Assembly: GCA_016946835.1 (NCBI GenBank)
Contig: JACVTC010000020.1
Coordinates: forward strand, 1,493,501-1,557,500
Reading direction: 5' to 3'
Length of the DNA: 64,000 nucleotides
Source: Neocallimastix lanati (nom. inval.)
Lineage: Eukaryota > Neocallimastigomycota > Neocallimastigomycetes > Neocallimastigales > Neocallimastigaceae
The position numbers were made by a program, and so were the translations under genes. The notes beneath the pieces are model-generated. The model did not search any database. It had not been told where the DNA came from and saw only the letters and a list, made by a program, of their open reading frames with translations. Shown piece after piece: positions 57,691-64,000 of the stretch; positions within the stretch are counted from its first letter, which is position 1; each line of letters opens with the position of its first letter.

Positions 57691-58690
57691 TTAGTTGCGA
57701 CCAGTTGAACCAAAACCACCAGCACCTCTTGTAGTTTCGTCAAGTTCCTATTTTAAAAATTGATAAAAAAAAATTGTTATTATCTTTATTATTATTAAAA
57801 AATTAAAACAAATTTAAAACTATATATTTAATTTTAATTTTTTACAAATAATATCTTAATGTCTACTCTACTTACATCAACTTCAACAACTTCTGGTATA
57901 TAAATTCTTTCTAAAATTAATTGAGCAATTCTATCACCCTTCTTAACAACAAATTCTTTTTCACCAAAGTTGAACATAATGACACCGACATTTCCTCTAT
58001 AATCAGAATCAACAACACCACCACCTAAATCAATAAAATGTTTAAAAGCTAAACCGCTATTTGAAAGACATTAATTATATTATTAATTATTTGTTTAATT
58101 ATTATTAAAACAATAAATATAAATAGAATTAATATATATATATTCAAATTAATTACCTTCTAGGAGCAATGCGACCATAACAATCTCTTGGAATCTTAAT
58201 TGCGATATCAGTTTTAACAAGTTTTCTAGAATTTGGTGGTATAACTTCATCATATGCACTAAAATTATATATTTAAAAGTAATGTTTACATATTAGATAT
58301 CCATCTATCATATTCTTATATAAATTTTTTAATGATTATTAATAATTAAAAAAACATTAATTTTTTTTAATAATTATTAATAATTAAAAAAATATCAATT
58401 TTTAAGTTATATTTTATTTTTTTTTAAGTATAAAATTAATACTTATTTTGTACATATATAAGATAATAAATATTAATTTTTTATTTTCGTTGTTTTAAAT
58501 TTTAGAATCTATCTATTAACCTTCTTAAGTCCATACCAGCACTACCATCAGTTTCACGTTTTGGAATAAATGCATTTTCACTTAATTTCTTTATATAAAT
58601 TTTAATATTTCTATCAGTGACAGCAACACCTTCATCAGAATTACTTTCAATTTTTCTTTTCTTATCATTACTATAACCGTCTTCACCCAT
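57691..58690 (-). CDS. DUT: Deoxyuridine 5'-triphosphate nucleotidohydrolase (dUTPase)
   Basis: Four exons on the minus strand: 58690-58521, 58258-58157, 58056-57876, 57747-57691; 510 nt, 169 residues. Hydrolyses dUTP to dUMP and pyrophosphate, keeping uracil out of DNA and feeding thymidylate synthesis; acts as a homotrimer. All five trimeric dUTPase motifs are visible: [11 protein letters not shown] (1), [10 protein letters not shown] (2), [15 protein letters not shown] with the catalytic Asp (3), [11 protein letters not shown] (4), and the glycine-rich arm [12 protein letters not shown] (5). The short N-terminal extension ([20 protein letters not shown]) contains a KKRK patch that could act as a nuclear signal. 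The introns interrupt motif 1 and motif 2 exactly inside the Ser codons; the (ATT)n mega-array begins about 360 bp upstream of the ATG. Confidence 0.96.
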
Positions 58691-59959
<1,269 letters not shown>

Positions 59960-60062
59960 GTGTATTAGGAAATTTTATCTCTCCACTATATAAAGGTAAG
60001 ATCATTGATAAATTTCTTTCATTATTTTTTATTATTATCATTATTATTGTCATTCCTATTTT

Positions 60063-60475
60063 TATCCTGGAGGTTAGTAATCGGTACTAATACATATAAG
60101 GTTTCTAGATTGACCCGCGACTACCTCCTGAATTCATATGGGGGTTATTTTCATCCTCCCAGGGTGTTTTTCCCTATAAATGAAATTGGTGTTCCTTCGC
60201 CATGGTAAATATTCATGATGCTAGACGAAGTGCACTTGATCTGTAAGAGGATTAGTGTAGCTATTCCTTCCTCAATAATGGTTCAAAAGATCACTGAAAA
60301 GAAGTTCGTTGTATAAAGCGGCATATAGAGAATGTCTTTCATATTAGTCTTGCCAAGGGAGAGGTCTCAGTCGACGTCGAAACGATATAGCAAATAATCC
60401 AATAAGAGTCTGGTACTAATACGTTTAAGGGAGAGAATAGAGGCCCTTATTGTCCTCCCCTCTCGTTAATCCCAT
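60063..60475. other. GC-richer non-coding island between two AT arrays
   Basis: About 410 bp with roughly 40-45% GC by eye, sharply different from both flanks. All frames are interrupted by stops, so it is not a present-day coding sequence. It contains an 11-bp direct repeat GGTACTAATAC at 60083-60093 and 60412-60422, near its two ends, each followed by an AAGG-containing stretch. Possible origins are a transposable-element fragment, a terminal repeat pair of a short element, or a non-coding RNA gene. I do not recognise it. Confidence 0.6.
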
Positions 60476-60483
60476 TATACAAA

Positions 60484-60757
60484 AAATTATTATAATTATT
60501 ATCATTATTATTTATTATTATTATTTATTATTATTTATTATTATTTATTATTATTTATTATTATTTATTATTATTTATTATTTATTATTATTTATTATTA
60601 TTTATTATTATTTATTATTATTTATTATTATTTATTATTATTTATTATTATTATTATTTATTATTATTATTATTTATTATTATTTATTATTATTTATTAT
60701 TATTATTATTTATTATTATTATTATTTATTATTATTTATTATTATTTATTATTATTA
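60484..60757. repeat. TTATTATTTA-type minisatellite
   Basis: About 270 bp of ATTATTATTT-type 10-bp units with some extra ATT triplets, directly after the GC-richer island, so that island is bracketed by AT arrays on both sides. Confidence 0.9.
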
Positions 60758-63357
60758 ATTGAATTGCACTTTAAGAAACAGAACCATAAAAAAAAAATTA
60801 AATTTTATAATTTTTTTTTTCGACTATTAATATATTTTCTATTTTTTCATAATATATTCATATTCTTTTTAAATGTTAATACTATTTAGTTATTATATAA
60901 ATTATTTTTCAAATATTTTATAAATAGATAATAAAAAAAAAATTACACATTATCTTAGTATATATATTTAAATTTTAATAATTTAAATAAAAAAATGACT
61001 TTTACGTCAAAAAAAAAATGTTGTAAATATATAAAATCCGAAAATAATTTAGCAGAGGTTTCACAAAATATTTAATTGAACCTGAACCTCAAATTATAAA
61101 ATATAGGAATATGCCTTATTAACAAAAATATAGAATGTCAAACTTTTAAATTATTAAGATTTAATTTCATATATATATAATTATAAATATAATAATAATA
61201 TTTATAATAAAATTAATGTAATAGTTTAATTTAATATGGCATATATAGTAATAATGTAATGTGTTTATGACTTTTATATTTAATTAGTGTATAAGCCACA
61301 TTATATTAATATAGAAGCATTTTATAATTAATAAGTGCAATATATATATATTAGATAAGCATAAATTTTTGACTCTAAACAAAAATAATCATTATTTAAA
61401 ATAAATTTATGAAATAGTAAGGTTTAATATTTTAAAAATTTTACTATTTATTTATTTTGTATTTTAAATAAAATCTTTAAGTTTTTAATTATTTCTTTAC
61501 TGATTATTATATTGATTATCTTTATTAATGTTTATTTTATATCATTTACATAATTCATTTGAGATATTTCTTTCCTAATACAATGAAATTATTTCTAAAC
61601 ATTTCACAATAATAATTTTAAATTAATATTATAACATCATAATAAAAATAATAGAATAATGTAAAAATAATAGAATAATGTAAAAATAATAATATGAATA
61701 TACCATAATTATTATTCATTTATTTATTAAATATTTAATACTAAAATTTATTATTAGATATTTTCTAAAATGTGGCAATGAATAATAGAAGTAATAATTA
61801 AAATAAGAATAAAAATCAATAATTATATTTATTGTAATAATAATTATAAAATTATGGAATAGCAATATATATTATTGATTCTATTTATAATTTATATTTA
61901 TTATATTATTACATTACTGATATTATTGGTTAGTGTATGTGATAATTATTATTAAATGTAAATATTTTGTACATTAAATCAAACAAAATAACTCTAAATA
62001 TTAATATATTTAAAAGGTTTATAATAGTTTTAAAGTGTTTCAGTTTAAACAATAAATTTATTGGCAATAGCTAATATAATATTAATTGTATAAGAACGTA
62101 TTATACTATATTAATATTTATTAACTTTCTAATAATTAATAATTATTTAATATACAAATAATAATAAATAAAGTTTAATATTAACTTGACAATACACAAT
62201 ATCATTTTATTTATATTTATTTTCTTTATAAAGTAATATATAATTCTAATTTATTATAAAATTATATATATTATATTTTTGATATTTTTTAATATTATTA
62301 ATTTATAATATTATTTATTTATACATTTAATTAGTTGATATTTATTTAGGTATTCATTTATTATTTAAAATAAGAAAAAAATATATATAAAAATTTATCC
62401 TATTCGATTATAACTAAAACTATACAAAATATCTTTTTTTACAATTTTAAATTATTTTTAATATATTTGAAAATATAACAAATCAATATTATAGTAAATA
62501 TAATAATTTTATTTATATTGATTATAATTTAATATATTATTTTTAAATTAAATTTTTATTGTGAAATATTTTTATTAAAAAATTATATTAATTATTTATA
62601 TATACATATTTATTTATTTAATAAATATTTATATATTCATTTATATAAATTTATTTTTTTTACTTTTTTTATTCATTCATTAAATATTTTGTGTTCATTT
62701 AATTTTATTATTAGAAAAATCCATAAATATCAAAAATGAATAAAAGTAGCTTTTTTCTTCTTTATTTTTTTTTTTTTTCTTTGAAAAAATTTTTAAAATA
62801 AATTCGCTTATATTCAAGCAAAACATTTAAAAAAAAAACAAACGATATTATTATTATAAAACTTTTTATTTTATAATTAATAATATAATAAAAAGTTAAG
62901 ACTTTAGCAAATATAGGTTTTAATTTTATTATTATATTATTTAAATTTATTATATATATTATATTTTAGTAATTTTATAAATACTATATAAAAAGGTAAA
63001 TTCAATAAAAAAAAAATACTTATTTACAGATTAAAGAATAAAATAATATAAAGTAAAAAAGTATATAAAATATATATATATATTGTAATATATTATAAAG
63101 AATTAAATTATTAAAAGTATATGTTTATATTGTATCGTATTAAATATATATTGTTATATTAATATAGAAATCAAAGAAAAAATAAAAGAAAAACAGAAGT
63201 AATATACAATAAAATTAAAAAAGCAATACCATTAATATAATTAGAACATATTAATCATATTATTAAAAGAGCCCAAAAATCATTAAATAAAACCAAATAA
63301 ACGTTATTAGATTAAATTAAATATAAATTATTATAGATATCTATAAATATAAAAAAT
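60758..63357. other. Gene-poor AT-rich intergenic region
   Basis: No gene recognised. A short direct repeat (AATAATAGAATAATGTAAA, twice) lies at 61643-61685. The last few hundred bases would contain the promoter of the membrane-protein gene starting at 63358. Confidence 0.5.
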
Positions 63358-64000
63358 ATGGGTAAGAAGGCTGTTTTAAAGTTTTTCATTTTTACTTTCT
63401 ACGCTGTTTCTGGAGTGATTACTTTATTATTATTATGTTTGCCAGCATGGGATAATAAAGGAACATCAAAAGTAGGTATTTTCCTTGAGGATAACGAAAG
63501 TAGTGGTCTTAAGTTTGGTTACATGCCAAATTCTGAATCTAACCAAAGTAGTATTTATCAATTAATGGTTTACACAGTTATTTACTTGCTTATAGTGGCC
63601 ATTCTTAATATTGCTTTGATTGGTTTTGCTTCTTTAGATAGTAATAAGGTTGCCAAGTGGCTACATGTTATTATTTGTTGTGCTCATGCAACTGGCCTTG
63701 TATTCATCTTCCTCATTTATAGTATTAGATATATAGCTGAATTTGTTGCTCCATTAAGAAACTATTATTTAACTATTTTTGGCATTCTTGTCGATTTTAT
63801 TTTAATTCTTCTTTTAATTATGTACAAGAGAAAGAAGAATGTTAAAACCGATGAAGTCCCTGATATTATTGTTGAAGGTGGTGAAGTTCAAGGTGAAGAA
63901 TTATCAAAAATTGACTCTAGAAAAAGTACTATCAAAAAGAATAATTCAAAGAATCCACAATTAATTTCTGAAGGAAATGCTGTTCCATTATACTATGGTG
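63358..64000 (+). CDS. Four-span membrane protein, claudin/SUR7-like topology, 3' end outside window
   Basis: Opens with ATG at 63358 after an A/T leader ending AAAAAAT and stays open for 214 codons to the window end. Begins MGKKAVLKFFIFTFYAVSGV. Membrane span 1 is at about residues 7-30, followed by a predicted outside loop of about 45 residues ending with SNQSSIYQ (one Asn-X-Ser site). Spans 2-4 are at about 79-98 (VYTVIYLLIVAILNIALIGF), 107-128 and 138-157 (FGILVDFILILLLIMY). Then a basic KRKKN stop-transfer and an acidic then Lys/Ser-rich cytosolic tail follow. Short loop, four spans and cytosolic tail are the pattern of SUR7/PalI and other claudin-like fungal proteins, but no diagnostic motif is seen, so the family is open. 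Codon use is less AT-biased than the flanks, supporting a real, well expressed gene. Confidence 0.88.
   Translation, partial: MGKKAVLKFFIFTFYAVSGVITLLLLCLPAWDNKGTSKVGIFLEDNESSGLKFGYMPNSESNQSSIYQLMVYTVIYLLIVAILNIALIGFASLDSNKVAKWLHVIICCAHATGLVFIFLIYSIRYIAEFVAPLRNYYLTIFGILVDFILILLLIMYKRKKNVKTDEVPDIIVEGGEVQGEELSKIDSRKSTIKKNNSKNPQLISEGNAVPLYYG

Overview
The window is a very AT-rich (by eye well under 25% GC) eukaryotic chromosome segment full of homopolymer tracts, (ATT)n, (ATTT)n and (AT)n arrays. Its intron-split genes look fungal: a Def1-type CUE protein, Imp4, Rab11/Ypt31, a DHA2-class major facilitator, a Siw14-type phosphatase, TAF4 and dUTPase, alongside a large ankyrin protein and a secreted protein with a bacterial-type solute-binding fold. 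This combination best fits an anaerobic gut fungus (Neocallimastigomycota). A dictyostelid is the main alternative on base composition alone, but gene content and intron density argue against it. The taxon is an inference.

Layout. 1-2169 (-): 5' part of a secreted solute-binding-like protein, cut by the window edge. 2170-7280: gene-poor. 7281-11036 (-): single-exon ankyrin protein of 1251 residues. 11954-16517 (-): Def1-like, 6 exons. 16518-23700: gene-poor. 23701-26428 (-): IMP4, 6 exons. 29282-31133 (+): secreted transglutaminase-like protein, 2 exons. 31720-32215 (-): decayed retroelement tail. 33023-34478 (-): Rab11 GTPase, 6 exons including one that is only the ATG. 34479-39490: gene-poor. 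39491-41095: minisatellite carrying an internally deleted Copia-type LTR element. 42090-43610 (-): decayed LINE-type reverse transcriptase. 44090-48151 (-): MFS transporter, 12 exons including a 12-nt microexon. 50670-52741 (-): Siw14-like phosphatase, 7 exons including 16- and 17-nt microexons. 53623-56454 (-): TAF4, 4 exons. 57691-58690 (-): dUTPase, 4 exons. 59046-59959: about 0.9 kb (ATT)n array, followed by a GC-richer non-coding island (60063-60475) and a second AT array. 63358-64000 (+): start of a four-membrane-span protein, cut by the window end.

No operon-like logic is expected or seen. Nine of eleven genes lie on the minus strand and most are housekeeping functions (ribosome biogenesis, transcription initiation, polymerase II turnover, vesicle traffic, nucleotide hygiene). 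Most gene models here were rebuilt by hand from GT-AG junctions: 43 introns of roughly 80-810 bp were placed, and every completed model closes in frame (coding length divisible by 3). These junctions are predictions without transcript support.
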